6,060 nucleotides of DNA from Candidatus Nitrosopumilus sp. (GTDB taxonomy: Archaea; Thermoproteota; Nitrososphaeria; Nitrososphaerales; Nitrosopumilaceae): contig JAPYTM010000031.1 in NCBI GenBank assembly GCA_029941825.1, forward strand, positions 1 to 6,060, in the 5' to 3' direction. A program made the position numbers and the translations under genes. Below, in pieces: positions 4,819-6,060 of this stretch (the first letter of the stretch is position 1; every line of letters begins with the position of its first letter). The notes beneath the pieces are model-generated. The model had not been told where the DNA came from, did not search any database, and saw only the letters and a list, made by a program, of their open reading frames with translations.

Positions 4819-5340
4819 TTGGTTAAAAATAGATCACTTTTACTAATTCCTGTTTTGTTATTATCCATATTAATTGTTGATGATGCTTTTGCTCATTCAA
4901 TGTTTAATTCTGCTGAAAAATTTGAGGCAGGTTATAGAGTACAAGTAGCTACAACACCTGAATTTCCACAAATTGGGGAACCATCTCAATTTAAGGTGAA
5001 AGTAACTAAAGGGTTTGATTACGAAGATGTTGAAAGGTTTACAATGGGAATTAGAATTTTCTTTAATGATCAACAAGTAGATACAATTCCCATAGAATCC
5101 GTTGAAGGATCTCATTGGGATTTTGATTATGTTTGGAGAAATCCAGGAAATCATATTGTAAAGATTGACTTGTATGATATTGGAAAAAATCAAGAAACAC
5201 ATACTTATACATTTAACATGGGAACACAAAGTCCATTTGGAATTATCTTTATTCTTTCAATAACGATTGGAGCTTTATGTCTAGCAGCAGTTGTTGGGTA
5301 TATTTACTATCCAAGAATTTTGAAAAAATTTAAGATTTAG
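4819..5340 (+). CDS. Exported, membrane-anchored protein with mature N-terminal His (possible copper/oxidase assembly factor)
   Basis: A 173-residue protein with a Sec signal peptide (about 1-25: basic VKNR, hydrophobic SLLLIPVLLLSILIV, cleavage after DDAFA), an extracytoplasmic beta-rich domain (about 26-136), a single TM helix (about 139-162) and a short basic cytoplasmic tail (KKFKI). If cleaved as predicted, the mature chain begins with His26 (HSMF), as in CopC-type copper proteins, and further possible ligands lie at H99, D101, D103, H112 and H128. The strand pattern (PSQFKVKVT ... MGIRIFFNDQQV ... FDYVWRNPGNHIVKIDLYD) suggests an immunoglobulin-like sandwich such as YtkA/CopC-type domains. 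I cannot assign a family firmly. TTG is taken as the start because it carries the signal peptide and sits 26 bp after a TATA box; the next ATG (Met28) would remove the signal. Its 3' end overlaps the convergent ctaA gene by 11 bp. Confidence 0.72.
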   Translation: MVKNRSLLLIPVLLLSILIVDDAFAHSMFNSAEKFEAGYRVQVATTPEFPQIGEPSQFKVKVTKGFDYEDVERFTMGIRIFFNDQQVDTIPIESVEGSHWDFDYVWRNPGNHIVKIDLYDIGKNQETHTYTFNMGTQSPFGIIFILSITIGALCLAAVVGYIYYPRILKKFKI

Positions 5341-5773
5341 AGTCTATTGATATTTTGGATATTCTAAATGCAAATAAAGTAGTCAATAACACCATTGAGA
5401 ATAATAATATTCCAATTCCCAAATGAATGGCAACTAAAACTGCATGTAGTTTTAGATCAATCACCATAGCACCAAGGACAATTTGAGTAATTACAAATAC
5501 AGATGCAAGTGAGCTTGTTACTTTGATCTTTAAATCAGCATTTTTGTTAATAAGAGATGCAACCATAGTTGCAACTACTAATGCACCAGTGGTTGCTGCA
5601 ACTAATCTATGAGTCCATTCAATTAGATATTCTTCAGATGGGAATATTCCATCCGGACATAAAGGCCAATCAGGACAAGTTAATCCAAGCCCAGCAGCTG
5701 AAACATATCCTCCAATAAACATGAGAGAATACAAAACTATCATTGTTGCTAATGCAAGATATTGTAAAGCCAA
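5330..5773 (-). CDS. ctaA: Heme A synthase, compact half-size form (CtaA/COX15)
   Basis: Oxidises heme O to heme A in the membrane for aa3-type terminal oxidases. At 147 aa with four predicted TM helices (about 5-28, 56-76, 86-106, 111-136), it is about half of the usual eight-helix, roughly 300-residue bacterial enzyme. A compact four-helix archaeal form is known from Aeropyrum pernix, so the size is a recognised variant and not a truncation. Signatures are GGYVSAAGLGLTCPDWPLC at 21-39 with the Cys pair C33/C39, EWTHRLVA at 52-59 (E52, H55) and AIHLGIG at 115-121 (H117), which supply the heme-ligand and active-site residues. One half-molecule likely pairs with another to complete the site (inference). 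The start is TTG at 5773: an in-frame stop lies just upstream, and the first ATG (Met11) would remove half of TM1. It follows the cupredoxin gene by only 12 bp, suggesting co-transcription. Confidence 0.9.
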   Translation of the reverse strand: MALQYLALATMIVLYSLMFIGGYVSAAGLGLTCPDWPLCPDGIFPSEEYLIEWTHRLVAATTGALVVATMVASLINKNADLKIKVTSSLASVFVITQIVLGAMVIDLKLHAVLVAIHLGIGILLFSMVLLTTLFAFRISKISIDSKS

Positions 5774-5785
5774 TATTTTTCGATT

Positions 5786-6060
5786 CTAGTTTACTGAAAT
5801 ATTGCCTGTCATCCAAGGATGAACCATACAAAAGTAAGGGTATTCCCCAGATTCATCAAGTGTTACAGAAAATGTGCCACCTGCCATAAACAAGCTACTA
5901 TCAAATATTCCATCAGGACCATCTGTAGGGGTTCCACTAGTTACTGTGTGAGCTGCTGAATCATCATTACTCCAAGTGATTTCTTCACCTGCAGAAATTG
6001 AGACATTAAATGGAATATAACATTCATTTGTTTCATCACATCCAGGAACTCCTGAACCTT
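5786..6060 (-). CDS. Cupredoxin (amicyanin/plastocyanin-like), partial
   Basis: The C-terminal 90 residues of a blue (type 1) copper protein; the 5' end lies beyond the window, so no start codon is visible. Translating the complement gives ITWSNDDSAAHTVTSG, then GIFDSSLFMAGGTFSVTL, then GEYPYFCMVHPWMTGNISVN and a TAG stop (5786-5788). The type 1 ligands are visible: His (codon 5948-5950), then Cys (5828-5830), His (5819-5821) and Met (5810-5812) in a C-x2-H-x2-M loop, the amicyanin-like spacing. A CDETNEC motif nearer the N-terminus may form a disulfide. It should act outside the membrane as an electron carrier. Ammonia-oxidising archaea use many plastocyanin-like proteins in place of cytochrome c (known biology). 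It is the upstream gene of a cupredoxin-ctaA pair. Confidence 0.9.
   Translation of the reverse strand, partial: GSGVPGCDETNECYIPFNVSISAGEEITWSNDDSAAHTVTSGTPTDGPDGIFDSSLFMAGGTFSVTLDESGEYPYFCMVHPWMTGNISVN

Noticed and set aside
4897..5229. 110-residue minus-strand frame within the 4819 gene
   Set aside because: Although long, it is Ile/Asn/Ser-rich with no domain pattern, and it opposes a frame with a clear signal peptide, TM anchor and TATA box.
1..6060. CRISPR array, insertion sequence, attachment site or other mobile element
   Set aside because: I saw no direct-repeat arrays, transposase or integrase motifs, or duplicated tRNA 3' end in the window. The genes look like ordinary core genes of the lineage.

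Overview
The window looks like the chromosome of an ammonia-oxidising Nitrososphaeria archaeon (Thaumarchaeota), most likely from the Nitrosopumilus group. This is inferred from family content and style; no database search was possible. The DNA is AT-rich. Several genes have an archaeal TATA element about 26 bp upstream of the start codon and no Shine-Dalgarno sequence, as in leaderless transcription. The tRNA gene lacks an encoded CCA. Compact heme A synthase, a cupredoxin and a membrane-anchored secreted protein of copper-handling type suit a copper-dependent respiratory lifestyle.

Layout. (1) 1-1794, plus strand: the C-terminal end of a MurG-like glycosyltransferase, then a full-length but divergent aspartate kinase. 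(2) 1795-1939: an unusually GC-rich 110-120 nt element with its own TATA box. It may be a non-coding RNA or a 40-residue leaderless GTG ORF. A perfect hairpin follows, where it meets a convergent gene. (3) 1940-3366: a small two-helix membrane protein (minus) is divergent from a leaderless branched-chain aminotransferase (plus), which is followed by a 53-residue Cys/His-rich mini-protein. (4) 3393-4059: a SAM-dependent methyltransferase (plus) converges on a tRNA-Lys(CTT) gene (minus) that has an unusual T-loop base. (5) 4119-4730: an SRPBCC-fold protein with a ribbon-helix-helix-like tail (minus). (6) 4819-6060: a signal-peptide and TM-anchored protein with a predicted mature N-terminal His (plus). 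Convergent with it is a minus-strand pair: a partial amicyanin-like cupredoxin followed by a half-size heme A synthase (CtaA/COX15).

How the genes fit together. Aspartate kinase and the branched-chain aminotransferase serve amino acid biosynthesis. The right end looks like a small module for the respiratory oxidase and copper: heme A for the terminal oxidase, a copper electron carrier, and a possible copper or assembly factor. The most novel stretches are the 1801-1923 element, the SRPBCC/RHH-like fusion, and the mature-N-terminal-His protein beside ctaA.
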